Assembly: GCA_964465125.1 (NCBI GenBank) | Contig: CAYXIO010000073.1 | Location: forward strand, 1 to 16,818 | Source: CAYOHG01 sp964465125 | GTDB lineage: Bacteria > Planctomycetota > Phycisphaerae > UBA1845 > Fen-1342 | DNA: 16,818 bases | Direction of reading: 5' to 3' | In this document: positions 1 to 7,204 of the stretch, in pieces | How the letters are laid out: every line of letters starts with the position of its first letter | How positions within the stretch are numbered: the first letter of the stretch is position 1 | Program-made: the position numbers and the translations under genes | The notes under the pieces: generated by a model | The model's database searches: none | What the model was told of the DNA's origin: nothing | What the model saw: the letters and a program-made list of their open reading frames with translations, nothing else

Positions 1-1
1 G

Positions 2-724
2 CAGCACCCGCTCGTTTCAGATGCCTGGCATCAAATCGGCGGCTGGAGCTGGATCGCCGCGCGCGATTCGAAGGCACTGCCGTCCGGCGGCGACGCGGCT
101 GCGGTCCGCTGCATGCCGTTCTCGGCGCAAGAACGCACCGCCACGCACTCGGCCGCTGTGTATGCAGGCGTCCAGCGGTTGTGCTTCAACGGTGGACGGT
201 ATGGCGACTTCGAAATGTGCGCGCGAATTCGGCTGCGCTCGCCGCCGGACGTGACCCGTCGCGATCCATTCGTGTCGCTCTCGGAAGGCGGCGCGGTCGG
301 GCTGTTCTGGGGATTCCAGGACGAGTCGACCGGCGCGTTCGCGTGGGGTGCGTCCAACCGGGCGCTGCTCAGCGTTGACCAGGCGGATGAATGCGAGCTG
401 AGCATCGGCCGGTACGACGCGCTGGGCGTCTCGGCGCTCCAAAGCTCGCTGGCCAATGTAGTGGCCGTGGAGCCGCAACTCGTGGTCCGCGTGCCAGTGG
501 AGCGCGAGCGCGTTTTCTCGCCGGAAGGATTCGCGCTGCGAGTCTTGTCGTGCGGCGGCCGGGCGGAGTTGTATCTGGATGACGAGTCGTCGCCGCGGCT
601 GCGTTGGAACGAGCCGGACGGCGCCAAGCTGCCGCCCGGACGCATCGGGCTTCAGGTGACGCGGCTCATCGCGACGTATGAATCGATCGAGCTTCGGCCT
701 GCGCCCGGCGCCGCGGTCCCTTGA
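2..724 (+). CDS. Hypothetical beta-rich protein, C-terminal part (5' end outside window)
   Basis: The frame is open from base 2, with no stop before the window edge, and ends at TGA 722-724. At least 240 residues are present. The internal ATG at 113 has no clear ribosome-binding site and sits inside continuous coding sequence, so the true start is probably upstream. The protein shows alternating hydrophobic strands and a C-terminal segment LPPGRIGLQVTRLIATYESI. That segment resembles the closing strands of concanavalin-like jelly-roll domains (LamG or DUF1080 type), in which a 'G.IGL' strand is followed by a ligand-contact strand. No catalytic motif is visible. An extracytoplasmic binding or glycan-related role is only an inference from fold style. 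It converges on prpC with a 230-bp gap. Confidence 0.6.
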   Translation, partial: QHPLVSDAWHQIGGWSWIAARDSKALPSGGDAAAVRCMPFSAQERTATHSAAVYAGVQRLCFNGGRYGDFEMCARIRLRSPPDVTRRDPFVSLSEGGAVGLFWGFQDESTGAFAWGASNRALLSVDQADECELSIGRYDALGVSALQSSLANVVAVEPQLVVRVPVERERVFSPEGFALRVLSCGGRAELYLDDESSPRLRWNEPDGAKLPPGRIGLQVTRLIATYESIELRPAPGAAVP

Positions 725-954
725 CCTCGAGCACCGCGCTCTGTGTTCTCCGCTGTGTGCACCCATAAATCACGTCCTTCTGCGCGCAGCGCGGAGTTTG
801 CCTTCGGCCGCTGGCCGCGCGATGGTGCGGAATGCCGGCGCAGGCCCAGCCCTCGCGCGAAGCGGGAGGAACCAGCCGCACCGGCGAGATTCCTCGTCGC
901 TCCGCTGCTCGGAATGACGGACATTCGCAGCCTGCATGCTGCGCCACGTCTCGG
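725..954. other. Intergenic region with dispersed-repeat-like motifs
   Basis: This stretch lies between two convergent genes and has no credible ORF. It contains a CT/GT-rich segment at 738-762 (CTCTGTGTTCTCCGCTGTGT). A second element at 886-918 starts GAGATTCCTCGTCGC and ends CTCGGAATGAC, with ATTCC and GGAAT near its ends as a weak inverted repeat. Both resemble short repeats I recall between genes of many environmental bacteria. That resemblance is from memory and was not searched. No U-tract terminator was seen for either converging gene. Confidence 0.35.
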
Positions 955-2082
955 CTAGCGGCGCTGATTCAGCGGCACGTAATCGCGGACGGCCGGGCCG
1001 GTGTATCGGCTGCGCGGGCGGATCAGGCGGTTGTTGGTGGCCTGCTCGATGAAATGGGCCGACCAGCCGGTGACGCGCGAGGCGACAAACAGCGGCGTGT
1101 AGACGTCGATCGGCAATCCGAGCAGAAAGTAGGTCAGCCCGCAGGGGTAGTCGACGTTCATGTGGATCTTCTTGCGATCCCACAGGACGTTCTTGATGGC
1201 GTGGTAGACGTCCAGGCGCCACTCCTCGCCGCGCTGCCGGGCGAGCTGCTCCATCTTCGGCTCGAGGATGCGGGCGCGGTGGTCGCCGTTCTTGTAGACG
1301 CGATGGCCGAAGCCGGAAATCTTCTCCTTGCTGACCAGCGCGGCCTCGGCCCAGGCCTTGGCTTCGGGTCCGGTCTTGAAGCGGTTCATCATGCGGATGG
1401 AGTCTTCGTTGGCGCCGCCGTGCAGCGGGCCCTTCAGCGTACCCACGCCGGTGACCACGCCGGAGTAGAGGTCGCTGAGCGTGCTGGCGGTGACGCGGGC
1501 CGCGAACGTGGACGCGTTGAATTCGTGCTCGGCGTAGAGAATCAGCGTGAGATCGAGCAGGCGGGCCTCGACCGGCTGAGCCTCGCGGCCGAAGGCCTGG
1601 TACAGGAACTGGGCCGCGTGGGAGAGCCCCGGCTTGGGCGCGAGCGGCTCCTTTCCGTCGAGCAGCCGCAGTCGGGCGGCGATCATGCCCGGCACCGCGG
1701 CGAGCAGCCTGACGGCGCGCTCGACCAGCGCGTCGCGGTCGTCGCCGTCGGAACGGTCGAAGTGGCCCAGCATCGACAAGCCGGTGCGCAGGACGTCCAT
1801 GCCGGCGACGTTCCGCGGGATCAGGCGCAGCATCTGGACGAGCTCGCCGGGCAGCGCGCGGTGGCTGTCGACCTTGGCGAGGAACGCGGCCAGCTCCGCC
1901 GACTTCGGCAGCACGCCGTGCAGCAGCAGATAGGCGACTTCCTCGAAGCTGCTGTGCTCGGCGAGGTCTTCGATCCGGTATCCGAAGTAGGCCAGGCTGT
2001 CCTGCTCGACGGTTGAGACGTTGGTCTCGCCGGCGATAACGCCTTCCAGACCCGGATGGTACATTTCGGTTGCGCCGCTCAT
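955..2082 (-). CDS. prpC: 2-methylcitrate synthase / citrate synthase family
   Basis: Citrate synthase-fold enzyme of 375 residues, normal for the short bacterial type. It condenses propionyl-CoA (or acetyl-CoA) with oxaloacetate in the cytoplasm. Visible active-site motifs are His186 in AEHEFNASTF, His221 in GPLHGGANE, His260 in SGFGHRVYK and the catalytic Asp311 in NVDYPCGLTY. ATG at 2082 is preceded by GGAG about 7 nt upstream. It lies 29 bp downstream of prpB on the same strand, so the two are probably cotranscribed, and that linkage favours methylcitrate synthase over the TCA-cycle enzyme. Sequence alone cannot exclude dual use. No prpD follows: after the TAG only the repeat-like gap and a convergent gene are found. 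Confidence 0.88.
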   Translation of the reverse strand: MSGATEMYHPGLEGVIAGETNVSTVEQDSLAYFGYRIEDLAEHSSFEEVAYLLLHGVLPKSAELAAFLAKVDSHRALPGELVQMLRLIPRNVAGMDVLRTGLSMLGHFDRSDGDDRDALVERAVRLLAAVPGMIAARLRLLDGKEPLAPKPGLSHAAQFLYQAFGREAQPVEARLLDLTLILYAEHEFNASTFAARVTASTLSDLYSGVVTGVGTLKGPLHGGANEDSIRMMNRFKTGPEAKAWAEAALVSKEKISGFGHRVYKNGDHRARILEPKMEQLARQRGEEWRLDVYHAIKNVLWDRKKIHMNVDYPCGLTYFLLGLPIDVYTPLFVASRVTGWSAHFIEQATNNRLIRPRSRYTGPAVRDYVPLNQRR

Positions 2083-2111
2083 CGCCTGTCTCCGTCCCTT
2101 TCCTATCGCAA

Positions 2112-2960
2112 CTAGACCTTGTAGCCCAGCAGGTCGTAGAGTTCCTGGCGCGTCTGCATCTGATCGAGCAGAGTTGCCTGGGTGCCGTGCCGCTTGAGTT
2201 CGAGCAGGGCCCGCTCCATCGCCTTCATCGCGATGCGCTGAAGTGTAACGGGGAAAATGACCATCTTGTAGCCCAGCGCAGCGAACTCGGCCACGCTGAA
2301 GCAGGGCGTCTTGCCGAACTCGGTCATGTTCGCCAGCAGCGGGGCGCGCACCTCCTGGGCGAAGCGGGCGAATTCGTCGCGATCGGTCAGCGCCTCGGGG
2401 AAGATCGCGTCGGCGCCGGCTTCGAGATAGGCGCGGGCACGCTCGACCGCGTCGGCGTAGGACGTCACCCCGCGCGCGTCGGTGCGCGCGACGATCACGA
2501 ACGCCGGGTCGCGCCGGGCCCGGGCGGCGGCGGCGACGCGGGCGACGAACTCGTCGGTCGAGACCAGCGACTTGCCCGGCAGGTGCCCGCAGCGCTTGGG
2601 AAATTCCTGGTCTTCGAGGTGCAGGCCCGCCAACCCGGCGCGTTCGTACTCCTCCACCGTGCGGGCCGCATTCTCGGCGGCCGAGCCGAAGCCCGTGTCG
2701 GCGTCCATCAGGATCGGCAGGCTCGTCACCGCGGCGCAGCGCGTGGCGTGGTGGACGGCTTCGCTGAGCGTTGCCACGCCGACGTCCGGCAGGCCGATGA
2801 CGCTGTTCGAGAGCACCGCGCCGGAGAGATACATCGCCTCGAACCCGCAGCGCTCAATCAGGCGCGCCGACAAGGCGTTGATGGCGCCCGGCATGAGAAC
2901 GGTGTGATCAGAGAACAGCGCCCGCAGGCGCGCGCCGGGCGAGGCGGGTAATTCAGGCAT
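2112..2960 (-). CDS. prpB: 2-methylisocitrate lyase
   Basis: A 282-residue isocitrate lyase/PEP mutase superfamily protein. It should cleave 2-methylisocitrate to pyruvate and succinate, the last step of the 2-methylcitrate cycle. The signature KRCGH is at residues 122-126, followed by LPGK. The metal-binding stretch LMDADTGFG is at 84-92, and PGAINALSARLIE near the N-terminus is typical of PrpB. ATG at 2960 has GGAG 7 nt upstream. It is first in a two-gene unit with prpC, 29 bp apart. The family also contains oxaloacetate decarboxylases and phosphonopyruvate hydrolases, but the KRCGH motif and the citrate synthase-like neighbour support the lyase assignment. Confidence 0.88.
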   Translation of the reverse strand: MPELPASPGARLRALFSDHTVLMPGAINALSARLIERCGFEAMYLSGAVLSNSVIGLPDVGVATLSEAVHHATRCAAVTSLPILMDADTGFGSAAENAARTVEEYERAGLAGLHLEDQEFPKRCGHLPGKSLVSTDEFVARVAAAARARRDPAFVIVARTDARGVTSYADAVERARAYLEAGADAIFPEALTDRDEFARFAQEVRAPLLANMTEFGKTPCFSVAEFAALGYKMVIFPVTLQRIAMKAMERALLELKRHGTQATLLDQMQTRQELYDLLGYKV

Positions 2961-2994
2961 TCAGGTTCTCCGGGCGGGTGTGGAACAGTCGATA

Positions 2995-3095
2995 GCGAAT
3001 CGCGAATTGCGGGTTGCGAACCGCGCGTTGAAGACCGGAAGGCGCAGCACCGGCACAACGCCGGTTCGGCTCGCAATCCGTAATTCGCCATTCGC
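2995..3095. repeat. Imperfect inverted repeat, 29-bp arms
   Basis: The arms are 2995-3023 (starting GCGAATCGCGAATTGCGG) and 3067-3095. The reverse complement of the right arm matches the left arm at 25 of 29 positions. The 43-bp loop is GC-rich. Each arm also contains GCGAAT-like direct subrepeats. The element starts 2 bp beyond the 3' end of the ABC permease gene and ends about 35 bp before prpB, both on the minus strand. It could be a transcript-end hairpin separating the two units, though no U tract follows, or a small dispersed palindromic element. Confidence 0.7.
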
Positions 3096-3097
3096 CA

Positions 3098-4390
3098 TTA
3101 TGCATATTGTACCCAGCGCCACAGCTCGCGCAGCGTGGGCGGCTTGCCGTACATCAGCACGCCGACGCGGAAGACCTTGCCGGCGAACCAGAAGGTGGCC
3201 AGGACCGACAGCCACAGCAGCACCAGCGTGCCGCCGACCTGCCAGAGCGGCAGATCGGGATCAGCGCAGATGCGCAGGATCATGACGAACGGCGTGACCG
3301 GCGGGATGAAGCTCAGGATCAGCGCCAGGCCCGAATTCGGGTTCTGCGTGATCTGAAACCACATGGCCAGCGGAATGATCGTCATCAGCGTCAGCGGGAA
3401 GGCCATGGACTGGGCTTCCTTGAGCGTGTTGCACGCCGCTCCGACCGCGGCGAGAAACGCGGCGATCAGCAGGAAGCCCGGGATGAAGTAGAGCACCAGG
3501 TAGCCGACGCGGAAAGGCGTGACGAGGTAGTCCATCTGCCAGGAGCGTGCCCCCCACATGCCGGCAATCAGCCAGATGCCCATGACCGAGGCGCCGACCG
3601 CGACCATGCCGATGATCTTGCCGGTCATGAGCTGCTGCGGGCTGAGGGCGGAGAGCAGCACCTCGACGACGCGCGTGCTTTTCTCCTCGATCAGGCTCGT
3701 CAGCAGCCCCTGCGAGATGTTGAGCGTGCCCATGAAGAGCAGGAACATGAAGGCGAAGGGCGTGAGCAGGCGGGCCAGCTCGTCGCCGCCGCTGGCCTGA
3801 CCCGAGCGGACGTCGAGATCGCGAAAGCCCGCGGGAGTCTGGAGGACCTGGATGCGCGCGATGTCGATCGGCGGGTCGGCCGTGCGAAAGCGCAAGTCGA
3901 CCAGTGCGTCGTTGACGATCGATTGCAGCACCCGGCCGGTCTCTAGCTGCACGTCGCGCCGGCCCAGCTCGCAGCGGCTGTCCGGCTGGCTTGCCGAAGC
4001 GCTGCTTGCGAGGGGCATGTAGGGCTGGGGAGCGGCGGCGGCCGCGGGCACGTGCAGATAGGCGTAGATGCGCGCGTCGCGGACCTGCCTTCGCAGGACC
4101 TCGACGGTGGCGTCTTCCGGCGCCGCGTCGACCGAAAGCGGGCGGGTCGGGTTGCGCTGGTTGAACTCGCTGACGCCGCGCTGCACCGTCGGCAGGAGTT
4201 GCTCGGTTTCATCCAGCAGCAGCACCTTCTTGACCGGCTGCTGCTCGTTCTCCGTCATTTCGCCGATCTGCTCGGTGCCGAACATCAGCCCGAGCATGAG
4301 CACGGGCATGACGACGGTGCTGAACAGGAAGGTCTTGGTCTTAACCGTTTCGACGAACTCACGCAGCGCGACCGAGAGGATCTTGTTCAC
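3098..4390 (-). CDS. ABC-2 type exporter permease (NatB-like)
   Basis: A 430-residue membrane subunit. A first transmembrane helix lies near residues 20-38 (FLFSTVVMPVLMLGLMFG). A large extracytoplasmic region of roughly 200 residues follows, then a cluster of about five or six helices in the C-terminal half. The cytoplasmic motif EEKSTRVVEVLLSALSP is characteristic of the ABC-2 permease family that includes NatB (sodium efflux in Bacillus). The start is GTG at 4390-4388, overlapping the ATPase stop as GTGA, with AGGAG about 8 nt upstream, so the pair is translationally coupled. The substrate is unknown: sodium, a drug or an envelope component are all possible. The stop lies directly beside the inverted repeat at 2995-3095. 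Confidence 0.85.
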   Translation of the reverse strand: MNKILSVALREFVETVKTKTFLFSTVVMPVLMLGLMFGTEQIGEMTENEQQPVKKVLLLDETEQLLPTVQRGVSEFNQRNPTRPLSVDAAPEDATVEVLRRQVRDARIYAYLHVPAAAAAPQPYMPLASSASASQPDSRCELGRRDVQLETGRVLQSIVNDALVDLRFRTADPPIDIARIQVLQTPAGFRDLDVRSGQASGGDELARLLTPFAFMFLLFMGTLNISQGLLTSLIEEKSTRVVEVLLSALSPQQLMTGKIIGMVAVGASVMGIWLIAGMWGARSWQMDYLVTPFRVGYLVLYFIPGFLLIAAFLAAVGAACNTLKEAQSMAFPLTLMTIIPLAMWFQITQNPNSGLALILSFIPPVTPFVMILRICADPDLPLWQVGGTLVLLWLSVLATFWFAGKVFRVGVLMYGKPPTLRELWRWVQYA

Positions 4391-5352
4391 CGCAGGCTCT
4401 CCTGGCCGTTGGCCCTGGCGGCACCGGACGGCGACGCCGCGAGCTCCTCGCCCGAATCCGCCCGCACGAGTTTGACGAAGATTTCGTGGAGGCTCGGACG
4501 CTGAATCTCAAAGCGGGTGACGCGGCCCAGCCCGAGTGCGGTTCGCAGGATGTCGTTGGCATCCGTGGTGTCGCCCAGCTCGAGCCGCGCGGTCGCGCCG
4601 GTCACCTGTGCATCGACCACGCCTTGAGCCCGGGCCAGCGGGCGGAAGTCGCCTTCGCCCTCCAGGTGTGCGATGCGGCTGGCGAACTGCGCCCGGACTT
4701 CGCTCAGCGTGCCGTCGATCAGCTTGCGCCCGCGGTTGATCAGCGTCAACCGGTCGCAGAGGCGCTCGGCGGATTCCATCTGGTGCGTCGAGAGAATCAC
4801 GGTCTTGCCGGCCTGGTGCAGCTCGAGCATGAGGTCCTGGAGCAGCTCGGTGTTGAGCGGATCGAGCCCGGAGAACGGCTCGTCGAGGATCACCAGATCG
4901 GGCTGGTGCAGGATCGTGCTGATGAACTGGAGCTTCTGGCTCATGCCTTTTGAGAGCGCTTCGACGCGCTTCTTCTTCCAGTCCTGAAGCCCGATCCGCT
5001 CCAGCGCCTGGTCGATGCGCTGCCTCAGCAGCCGGCCGTGCAGCCCCTTGAGCCGGCCGAAGTAGAGCAGCGTCTGCTCAACGGTCATCTTGCGGTACAG
5101 TCCGCGCTCCTCGGGCAGGTAGCCGATGCGGTCCTTGACGTCGATCGCGCGCGACCGGCCCAGCACCTCGATCGAGCCGGTGTCGGGATACAGGATGCTC
5201 ATGATCATGCGGAGGGTCGTCGTCTTGCCGGCCCCGTTGGGTCCCAGCAGCCCGACGACCTGTCCGGCCGGTACGTTCAGATTCAGCGCGTTCACCGCGG
5301 TGAAGCTGCCGTAGCGCTTGCTTACGTCTCGGATCACCAGTGCGTCTGACAC
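4387..5352 (-). CDS. ABC transporter ATP-binding protein (NatA-like)
   Basis: A 321-residue ATPase partner of the downstream permease. Walker A GPNGAGKTT is at residues 37-45. The Q-loop region reads YLPEERGLY as in NatA-type proteins. The signature is LSKGMSQK (133-140) rather than LSGGQ, common in this subfamily. Walker B LVILDEP is at 153-159, followed by a D-loop (SGLD) and the H-loop His190. The residues after about 215 form the extra C-terminal domain typical of this group (DUF4162-like). The start is GTG at 5352, supported by GGAAGGAG at 5358-5365, 5 nt upstream. It is divergent from the sulfatase-fold gene, with 197 bp between the two starts. Confidence 0.9.
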   Translation of the reverse strand: MSDALVIRDVSKRYGSFTAVNALNLNVPAGQVVGLLGPNGAGKTTTLRMIMSILYPDTGSIEVLGRSRAIDVKDRIGYLPEERGLYRKMTVEQTLLYFGRLKGLHGRLLRQRIDQALERIGLQDWKKKRVEALSKGMSQKLQFISTILHQPDLVILDEPFSGLDPLNTELLQDLMLELHQAGKTVILSTHQMESAERLCDRLTLINRGRKLIDGTLSEVRAQFASRIAHLEGEGDFRPLARAQGVVDAQVTGATARLELGDTTDANDILRTALGLGRVTRFEIQRPSLHEIFVKLVRADSGEELAASPSGAARANGQESLR

Positions 5353-5549
5353 GCGCTCTCCTTCCAGCTTGCGCGTTCATTGATAACCGGCATCGTCGCC
5401 GGATGGAATTCGAAGCGGGGCGCGATTTTCTACCCGCGGCGATAAAGCGTCGAGCCGACTCGTCCGAAGACACGATGACGCCGAAGTGACGGAGAACGGT
5501 CCGATCTTGCGCGGCGTCCGCTCGTGTCTCCGCGAGAAGGAGGGTCCGT
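5353..5549. promoter_or_regulatory. Divergent intergenic region (ABC exporter / sulfatase-fold gene)
   Basis: This stretch should hold the promoters of both divergent genes. Ribosome-binding sites are clear at both edges: GGAAGGAG at 5358-5365 for the minus-strand ATPase and AAGGAGGG at 5537-5544 for the plus-strand gene. No convincing -35/-10 pair was recognised on either strand. A short hairpin CCGGC-ATCGTC-GCCGG lies near 5387-5402; its role is unknown. Confidence 0.4.
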
Positions 5550-7085
5550 ATGGCCGCGCCGACTGACGCCCGACGAATTCGCCGATTCATGGCGGTCCTT
5601 TCGCTGGCTCTGCTGCTGGCGGGCGCGTGGTCCTTGCGCGGACTGCTACTGCCCGGCGGCTTGCCGCGCCGCGCGACGGCCGCCGACCAGCGCCCGCGCG
5701 TCGGCAGCCTCGACCGCACCCGGCCGAACGTCGTCTTGTTCGTGATCGACACGCTGCGCGCCGACCGGCTGGGCGCCTACGGCTACGAGCGTTTCGCGAC
5801 TTCGCCAAACATCGATGCGCTCGCGGCGCAGGGCGTGCTGTTCGAGCAGGCCTACGCCTGCGCGCCGTGGACCTTGCCGAGCGTGTCCAGCCTGATGACC
5901 GGCCGGCTCCCCTGCGATCATGGCATGCTCGACACGAACGCGCGTCTGAACGAGTCGACCGCGACGCTGGTCACGAAGCTGCGCGACGCGGGGTACGCGA
6001 CGCTGGGGCTGTACGGCAACTTCATGGTCGGGCCGGATTTCGGCTTCGATCGTGGCTACGTGCTCTACCAGGGCTCGCTGCGCAACGAGGACGCGCAGGT
6101 CGACGCGATGCTGGACAGCGCGCCGGCCGGACCGCTGTTCCTCTACGTGCACAACATCGAACCGCACAATCCGTATCTCTACGCGCCGCCGCACACGGCC
6201 GGCTTTCCGGACGTCTGCTCCGCGACGCGCGCGAAGATCGCCCAACACTACAAGGCGTATCGCGCGGCTCGGCGGGTGGACTTTTTCGCCGGCCGGCCGC
6301 CGGGCGCCACCAATACGACCGCTGAGCAGGAGCGCCACCTCGCGGCGCTGAACGGCCTGCGCCGGGAGTACAGCGATCTTTACGACGCGAGCGTCCGGCT
6401 GGCGGATGCGCGGTTCGGCCGTGTGCTCGCGGCGCTCAAGCGGCGCGGTCTGTGGGACAATACGCTGCTCGTGCTGGTGAGCGATCACGGCGAGGAAATG
6501 GGCGAGCACGGCGGCTGGATGCACGACCAGTCGCTGTACGAAGAGCTGATCCACGTGCCGCTGATCCTGCGGCTTCCGTATGACGCGAATGCCGGACGAC
6601 GCGTGCCGGAGATCGTCTCGCTGGCCGATGTGGGGCCGACGATCGGTGAGTACTTGCAGCTTGCGATCGGCGCGGGTGGGATCGGCACGGGACGGCTGGC
6701 CCTGGCGAACGGACAGGCCTCGCCGAATTCGCCCAAGTCGGTGCTGGACACGCTTCAATTCGTCGCAATGCGCATCGAACGGATGAACTACTTCCACCCG
6801 GTCAAGATGACGCGCGGCGACGTGAACGTCGCGATTCGCTGCGGCGCGTGGAAGGGCATCTGGAACGCGGAGTGGGATTCGTTCGAGCTGTACAACGTCG
6901 CGCTCGATCCACTGGAACGGCAAGACGTTCAGAGTGAGCATCGCGAGATGGTGGAGGCGATGCGTGCCCGAGCGCGGCAGATTCTGGAAGGCTGCGCGGA
7001 GGGGACGGGCCCACAGCGCGGCGAAGCACGTCGCCTGAATGCCGACACGCTCGACAACCTGCGCGCGCTGGGTTACGTGGATTGA
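5550..7085 (+). CDS. Membrane-anchored sulfatase-fold hydrolase/transferase with Thr at the nucleophile position
   Basis: A 511-residue alkaline phosphatase-superfamily protein of the sulfatase family. Residues 14-36 form an N-terminal signal anchor, so the enzyme should face outside the cytoplasm. Metal-site motifs are NVVLFVIDTLRAD (Asp67) and LVSDHGEEMGEHG (Asp312, His313), with YVHNIEPHNPY (201-211) in between. The expected Cys/Ser-x-Pro-x-Arg motif is replaced by TLPSVSSLMTG at 108-118. Thr108 therefore sits where formylglycine would form, and Val112 where the motif Arg would be. A Thr nucleophile is known in phosphoglycerol and phosphoethanolamine transferases of this superfamily, so a phosphotransferase or phosphodiesterase role is possible. 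The C-terminus LRALGYVD is typical of this subfamily. ATG 5550 has AAGGAGGG 5 nt upstream; a second ATG at 5589 is less well supported. Confidence 0.85.
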   Translation: MAAPTDARRIRRFMAVLSLALLLAGAWSLRGLLLPGGLPRRATAADQRPRVGSLDRTRPNVVLFVIDTLRADRLGAYGYERFATSPNIDALAAQGVLFEQAYACAPWTLPSVSSLMTGRLPCDHGMLDTNARLNESTATLVTKLRDAGYATLGLYGNFMVGPDFGFDRGYVLYQGSLRNEDAQVDAMLDSAPAGPLFLYVHNIEPHNPYLYAPPHTAGFPDVCSATRAKIAQHYKAYRAARRVDFFAGRPPGATNTTAEQERHLAALNGLRREYSDLYDASVRLADARFGRVLAALKRRGLWDNTLLVLVSDHGEEMGEHGGWMHDQSLYEELIHVPLILRLPYDANAGRRVPEIVSLADVGPTIGEYLQLAIGAGGIGTGRLALANGQASPNSPKSVLDTLQFVAMRIERMNYFHPVKMTRGDVNVAIRCGAWKGIWNAEWDSFELYNVALDPLERQDVQSEHREMVEAMRARARQILEGCAEGTGPQRGEARRLNADTLDNLRALGYVD

Positions 7086-7090
7086 AGGTG

Positions 7091-7138
7091 AGACGAAGAG
7101 ACGAAGAGACGAAGAGACGAAGGGACGAGGGGACGAGG
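7091..7138 (+). repeat. 8-bp tandem repeat, six units
   Basis: There are four exact copies of AGACGAAG (7091-7122) followed by two copies of the variant GGACGAGG (7123-7138). The array starts 5 bp after the stop of the sulfatase-fold gene and lies in the 119-bp gap between convergent genes. It is too short and too far from any start to control translation. Tracts of this kind can change length by slippage. It may be a copy of a dispersed intergenic repeat. Confidence 0.85.
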
Positions 7139-7204
7139 TGCGCGGCAGCGGGCGCGGCGGCCGTCGATCGCGCGTCAACGCGGACCGAATGCGACCGGGC
7201 CGGA

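Noticed and set aside
832..2016. 394-residue plus-strand frame opposite prpC
   Set aside because: Antisense shadow of a gene with all citrate synthase active-site residues.
5646..7178. 510-residue minus-strand frame opposite the sulfatase-fold gene
   Set aside because: Antisense shadow with biased Arg/Val composition and no recognisable motif. The plus-strand gene has metal-site motifs and a strong ribosome-binding site.
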